A stretch of 64,000 nucleotides of DNA from Bin5 sp965220715 (GCA_965220715.1 OZ244843.1:2604001-2668000); one strand, 5' to 3'. Counted from the stretch's first letter, positions 26,890 to 35,904 are shown. Notes: generated from the letters alone by a model not told the origin. Made by a program: numbers and translations.

Positions 26890-28203
26890 TCAGTCGATCA
26901 CGCCAATTTGGCGGCCGGCCTCGATGAAGACACTCAGCGCGAATTCGATGTCTTCTTTCGTGTGGGCAGCCGTAACGTTTGCACGTAGTCGGGCAGTGCC
27001 TTCCTTGACGGCCGGTGGCAAAACGGGGAGTACGAATATGCCGTTGTCTTGGCAATACTTGGTCATTGCAAATGCGCGTTCTTCAGTGCCGACCATGATT
27101 GGTACTATCGGCGACTCGGTCAGACCTGTGTCGAAACCGGCGGCTTGCAAGCCGCTTGTGAATTGGCGCGCATTTTGGAGGAGGGTACGGTTACGCTCAA
27201 CGCCTTCATCTTCCAGTACATGGAAGCCTTCGGTTATTGCCGCCGCCACCGAAGGCGGCAGCGCAGCGCTGAAGACGAAGCCGCGTGCAGTATGCCGCAG
27301 ATAGGTGACCAGCTTATTGCTGCCGGCGACATAACCGCCTATTCCCGGAATCGTCTTGCTGAGAGTGCCCATCTTCAGATCGATGGAGCCATACATGTCA
27401 AAATGCTCTTCGATGCCATGCCCGGTCTTGCCAAGCACGCCAACGCTATGGGCCTCGTCGAGCATCAGCCGCGCGTTGTAACGCCTGCATATTTCGTGCG
27501 CCGCCGGCAGATTGAAGATGTCTCCATCCATCGAGAAAACTGCGTCCGCGATCACCAGTTTGCCGGCGTCTTCCGGGGCGCGGCGCAACTGCCTTTCAAG
27601 ATCGTCCATATCGTTATGACGGAAGCGGGCGAACTTTCCGCGGGCCAGCAAACAGCCGTCAACAATACTGGCATGATTCCACCTGTCGGAAAAGACCCAG
27701 TCCCCGCGGCCAACAATAGTGCTTACCGTCGCCAAATTGGTTACATAGCCGGAACTGTAGACGATCGCCTCTTCGCGCCGTGCGAAATCAGCGATTGTCC
27801 TTTCCATTGTGGCATGAAGATCCAGTGTGCCTCCCAGTATGCGGACGCCGTGTGTACCGGTTCCATACTTGTCCGCCGCCGCCTTGGCCGCCGCCACTAT
27901 GCGGGGGTGGTTAATCAGTCCCAGGTAACTGTAGGTGGCAAACATCAGCTTGCGCTTGCCCTCAGTATGTACCCATGGCCCCTCCAGCGCATCTACCGGT
28001 TGAAAGTAGTAGTAGTGTTCGCTGGCCTTAACCTCCTCTGTACGTTCCCACCAGGCATCGATTCTCTGCGAAACTGGATCGTCCTGTTCACCATCGCCAT
28101 TCAGGAAGGACTCGAGGGGAGGGGCTTCGATGGCTGCTGTGGAGACGCCATCGGGATGAACCCCAATTGGCTCGGCTCCAAAGCGCGCTAACTGATCGAC
28201 CAT
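26890..28203 (-). CDS. Alpha-oxoamine synthase (KBL/BioF/serine palmitoyltransferase family)
   Basis: PLP enzyme that condenses an amino acid with an acyl-CoA with loss of CO2. The PLP lysine is K283 in MGTLSKTIPGIGG, the cofactor-facing Asp/His are in LMLDEAHSVGVLG (247-258), and GTGTHGVRILGGTLDLH is the family glycine-rich box. An extra N-terminal 60 residues rich in acidic residues precede the fold (HYYYFQPVDALEGPWVHTEG). Length (437 aa), this extension and the YYYFQP entry resemble serine-palmitoyltransferase-like or polyketide-type members more than BioF or glycine C-acetyltransferase. No biotin genes and no threonine dehydrogenase are adjacent. The substrate is left open. ATG follows GAGG by 9 bases. 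Confidence 0.85.
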   Translation of the reverse strand: MVDQLARFGAEPIGVHPDGVSTAAIEAPPLESFLNGDGEQDDPVSQRIDAWWERTEEVKASEHYYYFQPVDALEGPWVHTEGKRKLMFATYSYLGLINHPRIVAAAKAAADKYGTGTHGVRILGGTLDLHATMERTIADFARREEAIVYSSGYVTNLATVSTIVGRGDWVFSDRWNHASIVDGCLLARGKFARFRHNDMDDLERQLRRAPEDAGKLVIADAVFSMDGDIFNLPAAHEICRRYNARLMLDEAHSVGVLGKTGHGIEEHFDMYGSIDLKMGTLSKTIPGIGGYVAGSNKLVTYLRHTARGFVFSAALPPSVAAAITEGFHVLEDEGVERNRTLLQNARQFTSGLQAAGFDTGLTESPIVPIMVGTEERAFAMTKYCQDNGIFVLPVLPPAVKEGTARLRANVTAAHTKEDIEFALSVFIEAGRQIGVID

Positions 28204-28481
28204 TGTATGAGACCTCGTTTTCCACTACTGTACAATACAAGAAGGCAGAGGTGGCTTTAGATAAAGGTTTAACCACCGCTCGCCCGCAAAAGGTAATCAG
28301 CCCAACTGACTTCGCGAAGGGCGCGAGAATAATATCATAGAATTGTATCGTAAAGTAGTCCACTGTGCAAAGACTAAGAATGATGGGCCAAATTTCGCAG
28401 ATTCGGCGGACAAATGTGGCCCAATGTCCACAATTGAAGTAGAGTGGCAAGATCAACGCTCAGATCCAATGGCATAGTATT

Positions 28482-29546
28482 ATGGCAAATCTGACAAACA
28501 GTTCGGCGACTTCCAAACCAATCGACCCCATCCACATTTACCGGCCCCACCGACTCCTCCGCAGTGGCAACATGCAGACCTTCTTAGGTCAGCATATACC
28601 GGCAGATGCCAGGTTCGTGACAAAAGGCGAACAGATGATCCTGTTCGATGCCGGTCCTGATCAGACTGGCGTCGACCCCGCCCGCGCCGTGCGTCTGCTT
28701 GGTTACTATACGCCATGCCGGAGCCGCGGCAATACGCCCCCCAAGCCCAAAGGGCTGGTAATGCTGTTGCACGGCTGGGAAGGGGATAGTCATTCTGCCT
28801 ACAATCTTGTGCTCGGCAGTGCTCTGGTTCGAGATGGGTATGACGTTGTCCGTCTGAATTTGCGCGATCATGGACGCACGCACCACCTGAACAAGGGAAT
28901 ATTTTACGCGACCCTGATCGAGGAAACCCATGCCGCCACCCAGCAGGTCGGCCTTCTCGCTGCAGGCAGACCGTTCTACCTCATCGGCGCGTCGCTGGGC
29001 GGCAGTTTCGTCGTTCGCATGGCACTGCGCCACGCCCGCAGCCCGATCCCCAATCTGCGCCGGGCTATGGCGATCAACCCCGTTCTCAATCCCAGGCGCA
29101 CTAGTTTCATCCTTGATGATCATCTGCTGCTTCGCAACTACTTCCGCAGCTGCTGGCTCGAATCACTTCGCAAAAAACAGGCTCTCTTTCCGGATCTTTA
29201 CGACTTTGCGCCACTGGCATCGATTTCAACGATCCGGGAAATGAGCAACTGGGTCATTAAGAGCATGACCACATTCAGCGATGTCGACGAATACTTGAAT
29301 GCATACGCCGTGAGGCCAATGGAGTTCAACGACCTGACCGTGCCTGTGTCGATTCTCACCGCGGCAAATGACCCGTTGATTCCACCACAGGACATTGCCG
29401 CACTGCCTTCCAATCCACTTCTGCAAGTCAATATCCTGCCCTTTGGCGGCCATGTTGGATTCAACGATCTGTTTCCTTTTCGCCATCGGCTTCCGGACTT
29501 GGTCAGACTCCTGCTGGACCAGGATAAAGGGCAGTATGAATACTAA
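28482..29546 (+). CDS. Alpha/beta hydrolase, YheT/ABHD1-like
   Basis: A 354-aa hydrolase that opens with the family entry YRPHRLLRSGNMQTFLG, typical of the YheT/EMB8 group of esterases. The oxyanion region is VMLLHGWEGDSHSAYN, the nucleophile elbow is GASLGGS, and a late His occurs in LPFGGHVGFNDLF, with Asp in LTAANDPLIPPQD, so the catalytic triad is complete. No signal peptide is present. The start at 28482 is the first ATG and lacks a clear RBS. It is divergent from the oxoamine synthase gene across a 278-base spacer. The substrate is unknown; short-chain esters or lipids are usual for the group. Confidence 0.85.
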   Translation: MANLTNSSATSKPIDPIHIYRPHRLLRSGNMQTFLGQHIPADARFVTKGEQMILFDAGPDQTGVDPARAVRLLGYYTPCRSRGNTPPKPKGLVMLLHGWEGDSHSAYNLVLGSALVRDGYDVVRLNLRDHGRTHHLNKGIFYATLIEETHAATQQVGLLAAGRPFYLIGASLGGSFVVRMALRHARSPIPNLRRAMAINPVLNPRRTSFILDDHLLLRNYFRSCWLESLRKKQALFPDLYDFAPLASISTIREMSNWVIKSMTTFSDVDEYLNAYAVRPMEFNDLTVPVSILTAANDPLIPPQDIAALPSNPLLQVNILPFGGHVGFNDLFPFRHRLPDLVRLLLDQDKGQYEY

Positions 29547-29766
29547 CTTGCTTCACAATTCCAAGGCATTCGGCGATGGCACATGGCAATTAGTGGGAGG
29601 CCAGGCCACCCCAAAGCCATACGTAGGCTTTCATTCTCGGGCACCGCGTAGGGGAACAGTGTCTGGCGGGAAAATCTTTCGGCCAATCTGGTCTGTCGGT
29701 TATACTAGGATCTGTCCACGCAGAAGTCCCGCTTGTCATAACAGCCGTACGTAGCGACTCGCATAA

Positions 29767-30615
29767 ATGACCAAGATGGCCCATATTCTGATCGTAGGCG
29801 CAAACGGACAGCTCGGGCAGGCTTTGGCGGCGCAGTTTGGCTCCGCCGACAAACTTACCTGTTGGACACGCCCCCAGCACGACATTGCCGACCCTGCGAT
29901 TGCCAATGCGGTTGCGGAAACTGCCCCCGATGTCGTTATCAACGCCGCAGCCTGGACCGACGTCGACGGAGCCGAACAGTCGCCCCGCGACGCGTTTGCA
30001 GTTAATGCGCTTGGCCCGAAATACCTGGCGGAAGGATGCGCGCGCTGCGGCAGTGTACTCGTGCAGATCAGCACGAACGAAGTGTTCGCAGGGGAGGCGG
30101 GTCGCTTCTACCACGAATACGAACAAACCTCCCCCGCCAGCGTCTACGCCCGTAGCAAAGCCGCGGGGGAGCAGGCCGCGGCCTTAACACGTCTGTACAT
30201 TGTGCGCGTCGCGTGGCTCTACGGTGCCGGCGGCAACAACTTCCCAGCCAAAATCAGCGCGGCTGCAGACAAGTACGGCGCCCTGCGTGTAGTCAACGAC
30301 GAGTTCGGCAACCCGACCTATGTGCCCGATGTGGCCGCGGCAGTTGCATCGCTGATCCAGACACAACGCTATGGCATCTACCATTTTGTCAACGAGGGCT
30401 GCGCCAGCCGGTACGATTGGGCGGTGGAGCTGATGCGCCTGACCGGGCGCGATGCGGTCCCTGTCAGCCCTATCGGCGCACGTGAATGGCCGCGTCCGAC
30501 TATGCCGCCGCCGCACGCGGTCCTGGTCAACCAGGCCGGCGCCGCCTTGGGCATAGCCCTGCGCGACTGGCGTGAAGCACTGCGGGCATACGTGCAGACA
30601 GGTCCAGGGGAATGA
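29767..30615 (+). CDS. rmlD: dTDP-4-dehydrorhamnose reductase-like protein
   Basis: Short-chain dehydrogenase-type enzyme that reduces dTDP-4-dehydro-L-rhamnose to dTDP-L-rhamnose, the last step of rhamnose donor synthesis. GANGQLG (11-17) binds NAD(P)H, the catalytic pair is Y127 and K131 in YARSKAAGE, and NAAAWTDVDGAE and VNALGPKYLA are typical RmlD blocks. The motif usually reading STDYVFDG is STNEVFAG here, an unusual change near the active site. A TATACT at 29701-29706 may be its -10 box. The next gene, a family 2 glycosyltransferase, starts two bases after the stop, so the donor and a transferase are probably made together. RmlA, B and C are not in the window. Confidence 0.85.
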   Translation: MTKMAHILIVGANGQLGQALAAQFGSADKLTCWTRPQHDIADPAIANAVAETAPDVVINAAAWTDVDGAEQSPRDAFAVNALGPKYLAEGCARCGSVLVQISTNEVFAGEAGRFYHEYEQTSPASVYARSKAAGEQAAALTRLYIVRVAWLYGAGGNNFPAKISAAADKYGALRVVNDEFGNPTYVPDVAAAVASLIQTQRYGIYHFVNEGCASRYDWAVELMRLTGRDAVPVSPIGAREWPRPTMPPPHAVLVNQAGAALGIALRDWREALRAYVQTGPGE

Positions 30616-30616
30616 A

Positions 30617-31621
30617 ATGGGCGACTTGAAAGCAACAAACGAGAAAGACAGAAGTGGCGAGGCAGGCCAGCCGGCCAAACCCTCCCCGTTCTTTTCAGTG
30701 ATCATTCCCAATTACAACGGCAGCCGGTATCTGCCTGACCTGTTCGCGGGGCTGGCTGGCCAGTCTTTTTGCGACTTTGAGACCATCTTCGCCGACGATG
30801 CTAGCAGCGACGACTCCGTGCCCTGGGTGCAGTCCAATGTGGAGTGCGTGCGCGTCCTGAGTAACCGGGAAAACGTGGGGTTCGTTGCCGCGGTCAACTT
30901 GGCTGCCCGCGCCGCGCGGGGCCGGGTCATAGTGCTTCTCAACAACGACACGCAGCCGGATCCGGAGTTTTTGGCCGAGCTGGCCAAGACCATCTGCACG
31001 CATCCGCAGGCAGGGATCGTAGCCGCCAAACTGTTGCTGTTTGAGGAACGCGACCGCATTCACACGGCCGGAGACATGATGGGGCGGGACGGTATTCCAC
31101 GGAATCGGGGCGTCTGGGCCATTGACAGCGGCCAGTACGACAGCTCGGAAGACGTGTTTGGAGGCTGCGGCGGGGCGATGGCCGTACGCCGTGAGCTATG
31201 GGAAGCCCTCGACGGCTTTGATGAGGAGTTCTGGATGTACCTCGAGGACGTGGATTTCTCGTTCCGGGCACAGCTCTTGGGTTGGGATTCAGTCTTCGCA
31301 CCGGCGGCGCGTGTCTATCATAAGCTGGGAGGGAGCGGCGGCGACGAGTTGAGCAGCTTCTTTGTGGGCCGCAACACGATTTGGACTCTGGCCAAAAACA
31401 TGCCGACCTCACTCCTTCTGTGCCATTCCTCGCATATCGTCAGCGCTCAACTCTCGATTGCGGCAGACGCGCTGTGCAACTGTCGTGGCAGCGCTGCCCG
31501 CGCCCGCTTGCGAGGGCAAATCGCGGGCCTGCTCGGTCTGCCCCGCGTCCTCCGGCAACGCGCCGTTGTCCAAGCCCGTAAGAAGCGCCACGATGTTGAG
31601 ATAGATCGTCTCCTGATCTAA
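30617..31621 (+). CDS. Glycosyltransferase family 2
   Basis: GT-A-fold glycosyltransferase, 334 aa. The N-terminal nucleotide-binding half shows FSVIIPNYNGSRYLPDLFAG, ETIFADDASSDDS and LLNNDTQPDPEFLAE, the last holding the DxD-equivalent that binds the metal and sugar nucleotide. A later acceptor-side block reads CGGAMAVRRELWEALDGFDEEFWMYLEDVDFSFR, with the acidic ED pair. This pattern is that of rhamnosyltransferase-like WbbL enzymes, which agrees with the rmlD gene ending two bases upstream. ATG at 30617 is preceded by GGGG at a suitable distance. No transmembrane helices are obvious. The acceptor is unknown. Confidence 0.9.
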   Translation: MGDLKATNEKDRSGEAGQPAKPSPFFSVIIPNYNGSRYLPDLFAGLAGQSFCDFETIFADDASSDDSVPWVQSNVECVRVLSNRENVGFVAAVNLAARAARGRVIVLLNNDTQPDPEFLAELAKTICTHPQAGIVAAKLLLFEERDRIHTAGDMMGRDGIPRNRGVWAIDSGQYDSSEDVFGGCGGAMAVRRELWEALDGFDEEFWMYLEDVDFSFRAQLLGWDSVFAPAARVYHKLGGSGGDELSSFFVGRNTIWTLAKNMPTSLLLCHSSHIVSAQLSIAADALCNCRGSAARARLRGQIAGLLGLPRVLRQRAVVQARKKRHDVEIDRLLI

Positions 31622-31691
31622 CGCCTGGCCGCACCTGCCGCAGACGCGGTGCGCGATGCATCCAGTCGCTGAGCGAGGGCGGGTCCCCCTT

Positions 31692-32957
31692 TCAGTCCGG
31701 CAGTGCAAATATGCTGTCCAGCAGCTTGCCTTCCACGCGCTCGCCGATCAGATACCGACGTGAACCACTCACCCCTGTATTGGTTATGATGTAGTGGCCC
31801 TGCTGCGTACCGAGATAACAGTCCAGCAATTGATTGGTGATGTCGCGCCAGCGTTGGGCGGCCTGCTGGTCCTGGCGCTGGAGAGCCACCCAGTCGGCGG
31901 GGATCTCGATAGCGATGCGGGCGCCGGCGGCATCAAGGACCGGCGTTGAATTCCCTTGGTTGACGACTGTCAGGTCCGGGTCGGATTCCACCGCGTATGG
32001 CCCCGGCTGCTCGTCGTCCTGCAACGCCCTCTGCACCCGCCGCGAGCGAACCGGCCATAGCAGATTCAGTCGCGCCGCTGTAACCCGGTTCAACTCGTTG
32101 CGAAATGGATAGAGGCTGGGCTGGAATTCGCAGGCGACGGCGCGTAAGCGGGTGAAATTTAGTAAACCGTTGGCAAAAAGCAGCGGATCCGTCGTCCAAC
32201 TGATCAAATCTATACCCATCGCCAGTGCCTGACGGGCTTGCAGCCGTTTGAGCAACTGGCCGATACGTCGCCTGCGCCTGCCGGGTGCAACGGCGAGCAG
32301 TTGAGATTCCAACTGCAGGTCCTGGCCGTAGTTTTGAAGGGGCAAGGTGGTTGGATCAGCACAAAAACGGAAGAATCCTAACAGGAATCCGGCCAAGGCG
32401 CCGTCCACGCGTGCCACAAGGGAGCAACCCAGGCCCGCATCCTCGCTGTGCAGATCGCTCGGGTAGAGCCCGTCCGGTGGGCTGTGCCAAATGGCCTGCT
32501 GCATCGATCGAATCGCCGCCGCCTCAGCCGCGTCTGCGTGCCCGCAGTCCACCCCTTCAAGGTCCATATGAGTTTGTGTGTAACGCTGGTCTGCGCCGGG
32601 ACGATAGAAATGCGTCCGCTGGCCCGGAGGCAGTATTTTTTCGACAGCACTCGTGATTTCATCGGAACCGGCGGCAGGCGAACCGTCCACATGCTCGTAG
32701 CGCAGCGTATATAACGGTCCCTTGGCACTGATGTCACGCGGGAGCAGGAATGCGTAGCCGCATGGAGACTTCGCGTCGTCCGTCCGGGAGGGGCAAAGTG
32801 CAATGCACGCTCCGCCGATTTTGGGAAGAACAACCTCCAAAAAATGATGCGGTAAGAGCGTTGGCCGTTCCGCCAGCTGCCTCCGCATCTCCCGAAGCTG
32901 GACCGGCCAGTCGGGGGTCGACGGATCGAGTCGCATCGCACTGAGGGCGCGGTTCAT
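31692..32957 (-). CDS. GNAT-related predicted acetyltransferase (421 aa)
   Basis: A long protein whose middle contains an N-acetyltransferase-like core: SMQQAIWHSPPDGLYPSDL, CSLVARVDGALAGFLLGFF, then LESQLLAVAPGRRRRRIGQLLKRLQARQA as a Q/RxxGxG/A acetyl-CoA loop and IDLISWTTDPLLFANGLLNF. This resembles the predicted GNAT family of COG3375, whose substrates are unknown. The N- and C-terminal extensions (PKIGGACIALCPSR and GARIAIEIPADWVALQ) have no assignment. Its ATG overlaps the stop of the upstream GNAT gene as ATGA (32954-32957), with GGGGGA just before, so the pair is translationally coupled. Confidence 0.7.
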   Translation of the reverse strand: MNRALSAMRLDPSTPDWPVQLREMRRQLAERPTLLPHHFLEVVLPKIGGACIALCPSRTDDAKSPCGYAFLLPRDISAKGPLYTLRYEHVDGSPAAGSDEITSAVEKILPPGQRTHFYRPGADQRYTQTHMDLEGVDCGHADAAEAAAIRSMQQAIWHSPPDGLYPSDLHSEDAGLGCSLVARVDGALAGFLLGFFRFCADPTTLPLQNYGQDLQLESQLLAVAPGRRRRRIGQLLKRLQARQALAMGIDLISWTTDPLLFANGLLNFTRLRAVACEFQPSLYPFRNELNRVTAARLNLLWPVRSRRVQRALQDDEQPGPYAVESDPDLTVVNQGNSTPVLDAAGARIAIEIPADWVALQRQDQQAAQRWRDITNQLLDCYLGTQQGHYIITNTGVSGSRRYLIGERVEGKLLDSIFALPD

Positions 32958-33511
32958 TCCCCCGCTTCTCCGTAGCGCTGCTGCCACTCTTCAACGGTCA
33001 TGCCGAAGTAAAGTTCGTCCAGGTAGCGCCCTCCCGTGAAGATCGCCCGCCGCACCGCGCCTTCGCGCACAAATCCCAACCGTTCGTGCAGGGCACGCGA
33101 GGCCTCGTTTTCGCTGTGCATCTGAATGGTTACCTTCTGGTAGCGCAACTCCTGAAAGTAGTAGCGAAGAATGAGGAGAATTGCGGCCGCGGCATAGCCT
33201 TTGCGTCGGTGGCACGCATCGACACCCAATCCGTACTTGAAAACGCCGTTGCGAGGATGGCAGTTGTGCGTGTGAATGAAGCCGACTGGCGTAGCATTGG
33301 AATCCTCGATGACCCAATTGAAGGCGTCGTTCTCCATTTTCTTCTGCGAATCGGCAGCGGCCTCCTGTCGCACCTGGGCGATGGAAATGGGAGGCCAGAC
33401 GAATTCAAGATTGCGGGCCATCTCGCTATCCTGGTTCCATTGCCAGAAGTTGTCGCCGTCCTCCGGCTCCACCCCGCGTAGACGGATCAAATCGGTCTGC
33501 CAGTAGTTCAT
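32954..33511 (-). CDS. GNAT-family N-acetyltransferase, RimJ/RimL-like
   Basis: A 185-aa single-domain acetyltransferase. It begins with the RimL-type strand LIRLRGVEPEDGDNFWQW, continues with AIVIED-like segments (WVIEDSNATPVGFIHTHN), the acetyl-CoA loop GLGVDACHRRKGYAAAAILL and the closing block HSENEASRALHERLGFVREGAVRRAIF. Members acetylate protein N-termini, small amines or antibiotics; nothing here decides which. The stop codon overlaps the start of the longer GNAT-like gene downstream, indicating one operon. Confidence 0.9.
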   Translation of the reverse strand: MNYWQTDLIRLRGVEPEDGDNFWQWNQDSEMARNLEFVWPPISIAQVRQEAAADSQKKMENDAFNWVIEDSNATPVGFIHTHNCHPRNGVFKYGLGVDACHRRKGYAAAAILLILRYYFQELRYQKVTIQMHSENEASRALHERLGFVREGAVRRAIFTGGRYLDELYFGMTVEEWQQRYGEAGE

Positions 33512-33801
33512 CTTGTCACCTGATTACCCGCTGTCCAGTGCGCGGGTCGGCCCTCTATGCCGTTTGCCGACCCCAGCTTTTGTGAACGTGTACTTCGCGT
33601 TGGAGGGTTCCGTGAACGAATGCACGGTGGCTGCCCGGATCGTCCTTTAGGCCAAAGAAAACAAGAAAACTGTTGTCGCGGGCAATGCCGTAGCCAGAAT
33701 CGGGGCGGTCGCAGGAACGTGCGTGGTTGGGAAAAGGATCAGGCCTTGGCCGAAGTAACTGAGGATCTCCGCTTCCTGCGATAACAAGGCGCCGTTGCCT
33801 T
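33512..33801. other. Gap with a start-less coding-like stretch on the minus strand
   Basis: No complete gene fits. On the minus strand, the frame ending at TAG 33557-33555 is open for about 85 codons and reads like protein near its end (SGYGIARDNSFLVFFG, LQREVHVHKSW). It has no ATG, GTG or TTG start and runs into the end of the preceding gene, so it could be a decayed gene or chance. Confidence 0.3.
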
Positions 33802-34179
33802 TCAGGCGGCTGGGGGTGGACTTTCCTGCGCCGATTGAGACGGTTCAGCTTCCGGGGTGGTCCTCCCTCTTGTCGGCCTAACGTCGCCCATCGAACTCTT
33901 CAATTCCGACCTGATCACCCGCACAGAGCGCCAGATTCCGGCCAGCCTGCTGCTTGTTGCTATCAGGGGGCTTATGAAACTTGTGCTGACAAATTCGGCT
34001 GAGCCTTTGACCGTGCCTACCGTCTCCTGGCTGTCTTTGATCACCGGTTTCATCTCGACCTTGATCATCTTGACAAGACGCCAGACCTGCCAGATGAGTA
34101 CCACCAACAGCCCGTTCATTACGAGAATCTCCACGGCGACAAGAATGATGGCGATATCCCGAACTGTGGCGCTGACCAC
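33802..34179 (-). CDS. Small single-pass membrane protein, DUF948-like
   Basis: A 125-aa protein: one N-terminal membrane helix (IAIILVAVEILVMNGLLVVLIWQVW), then an amphipathic helical region (MIKVEMKPVIKDSQETVGTV) and a Pro/Ser/Glu-rich tail. This resembles DUF948-type general-stress or envelope proteins, but the match is loose and the function unknown. GTG at 34179 is the start because AAAAGGAG ends six bases upstream. It follows the CTG-start membrane gene by 86 bases, in the mnmA operon direction. Confidence 0.6.
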   Translation of the reverse strand: MVSATVRDIAIILVAVEILVMNGLLVVLIWQVWRLVKMIKVEMKPVIKDSQETVGTVKGSAEFVSTSFISPLIATSSRLAGIWRSVRVIRSELKSSMGDVRPTRGRTTPEAEPSQSAQESPPPAA

Positions 34180-34265
34180 GACGATCTCCTTTTGCGGTAG
34201 GTCGAGTTGACGATGACCGGTTCAGCCGGCAGATTGTCCGGCCACGCGGCGCGGTATCCCCGCGG

Positions 34266-34547
34266 CTAGGGAATGAGTATCCTGACGAGAAACAGGGCGA
34301 GCACCGACGCCAGCGTCGCCTCCAGCAGACTGAGTTGTCCAACTCGAAAAGTTTCCCACTGAAGCGTCTGGCTCACCCAATGCCCCAATACAAATCCCAC
34401 CCCGGCCGCAACCAGAAACTGCGGGAATTCTCGCAGTGAACGACCCGTCCACAGGTGGAAAATGCTGGCATAGCCCGTGACCAGCAACGTAGCCAGTAGG
34501 ACTGCCGGGCTGAGAATAAGTGCCGTGAATGGCGTACTGGGAACCAG
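34266..34547 (-). CDS. Small membrane protein behind mnmA, probable CTG start
   Basis: A 93-aa hydrophobic protein of unknown family with about three membrane helices (FTALILSPAVLLATLLVTGY; FPQFLVAAGVGFVLGHWV; LLEATLASVLALFLVRIL). The first ordinary start in the frame is TTG at 34487, but that cuts the first helix and has no ribosome-binding site. A perfect AGGAGGT at 34560-34554 stands six bases before an in-frame CTG at 34547, and starting there restores a whole first helix. An in-frame TAG lies just upstream of that site, so nothing longer is possible. It begins about 18 bases after the mnmA stop and is likely co-transcribed with it. Confidence 0.65.
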   Translation of the reverse strand: MVPSTPFTALILSPAVLLATLLVTGYASIFHLWTGRSLREFPQFLVAAGVGFVLGHWVSQTLQWETFRVGQLSLLEATLASVLALFLVRILIP

Positions 34548-34565
34548 TCGTGCACCTCCTCGTCC

Positions 34566-35750
34566 CTATGTTTTGGAGACCGGTTGGGCCGACGAGTGCG
34601 CGGATGCCCCCGTCGTTTCGCTGCCGGCATCCGGCTTGGCGATCAGCCCGCCGCCCAGACATTGCAGACCTTCGTAGAAAACCGCCCCTTGGCCCGGGCT
34701 GATTCCGCGAGCTGGCGCATCGAACGCCACCCGGACACAGCCGTCCTGCTGTGGGTAGACTGTACAATCCAGCGGGCTTCCTGTATAGCGGATCTGGCAC
34801 TGGACGCGAATGCCCGCGGCGACCGGCCTGCCCTCCGTCCAACTAACGTCCGTCGCTATCAATTCGGACCTGCCCAGTGCTTCTGCCGGTCCAACTACCA
34901 GTTGATTTTGGCTCTGCGCCAACTCAACGACGTACATCGGGGCGGCGGCGCCGCTGAGCCCCAGTCCTCGACGCTGGCCGACTGTGTAGTTCGGCAAGCC
35001 GTTGTGCTCGCCGAGTACGCTGCCGTCGCCGTCGACGATTTCACCGGCTGTCATCGCATCCGGCGCCCAATCAGTGAGAAAGCGGCGGTAATCGTCATCG
35101 ACTATGAAGCAGAGATCCATCGAATCGTGCTTGCTGTGAATAGGCAGGCCGCGCGCAGCTGCGATCCGGCGCACTTCCTCTTTGGGAAAGTCTCCGACGG
35201 GAAAAAGCAGGTCATTCAACTCGGACTGTCCCAGCATACTGAGCACATAGGACTGGTCCTTGTGCGCATCTACGCCGCGCAATAGATGCACGCCGCCGTC
35301 TGGTTGCCGCCGCAGACGGGCGTAGTGGCCCGTGGCCAGAAAGCTGGCGCCGAGGCGGCGGGCATAGTTGAGCAGATGGTCGAAGCGAATGTGCCGGTTG
35401 CAGGCCAGACAGGGGTTGGGCGTCAGCCCATCGCTGTAACCGTCGATGAAGAGATCGACGACCTTTTCTTTGAATGGCCGTTCCACATTGATCAGATAGA
35501 AGGGCATACCCAGCTGATCGGCGACGCGGCGGGCGTCGTCCACGCTCGCTTCGTCACAGCACTTGTTGCCGGAGCCTTCACCGCTTGCCACCTCTGCCCA
35601 CAGCCGCATCATCACGCCAATGCAACGATAACCCTGCTCGGTCAGCAGGGCGGCCGCGACCGAACTGTCGACGCCGCCGCTCATGGCGACAACGACGGTC
35701 GTCTCAGAAGGTGGTGTGTCATGCTTGTGCCGAGTTGCTTTGTCCATCAT
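34566..35750 (-). CDS. mnmA: tRNA-specific 2-thiouridylase MnmA
   Basis: Adds sulfur to C2 of the wobble uridine (U34) of tRNAs for Lys, Glu and Gln, using ATP and a persulfide relay. The PP-loop is SGGVDSS (24-30). The active cysteines are C114 or C117 in NPCLACNRHIRF and C214 in MDLCFIVDD. GHYARL follows, and the C-terminal beta barrel begins around VQCQIRYTGSP. Length 394 aa is slightly above usual because of a polar tail. The sulfur donor is normally a cysteine desulfurase; one is encoded about 14 kb away at 50378-49185. Start 35750 or 35747 (two consecutive ATGs). Two small membrane-protein genes follow in the same direction. Confidence 0.96.
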   Translation of the reverse strand: MMDKATRHKHDTPPSETTVVVAMSGGVDSSVAAALLTEQGYRCIGVMMRLWAEVASGEGSGNKCCDEASVDDARRVADQLGMPFYLINVERPFKEKVVDLFIDGYSDGLTPNPCLACNRHIRFDHLLNYARRLGASFLATGHYARLRRQPDGGVHLLRGVDAHKDQSYVLSMLGQSELNDLLFPVGDFPKEEVRRIAAARGLPIHSKHDSMDLCFIVDDDYRRFLTDWAPDAMTAGEIVDGDGSVLGEHNGLPNYTVGQRRGLGLSGAAAPMYVVELAQSQNQLVVGPAEALGRSELIATDVSWTEGRPVAAGIRVQCQIRYTGSPLDCTVYPQQDGCVRVAFDAPARGISPGQGAVFYEGLQCLGGGLIAKPDAGSETTGASAHSSAQPVSKT

Positions 35751-35904
35751 GCTGCGTATTTTAACACAGCCGCCGATCTTCCGTCATGAACGGGGCACCC
35801 TGCGCGTGTTCCTCCCCTCTCCTTCCCGCCTATGATTCTGCTGCCGAGTGGACCGGGCAATTGCATCAAAATGGGACAAACCCACGTGAGGCTGCCTGAA
35901 TCAG

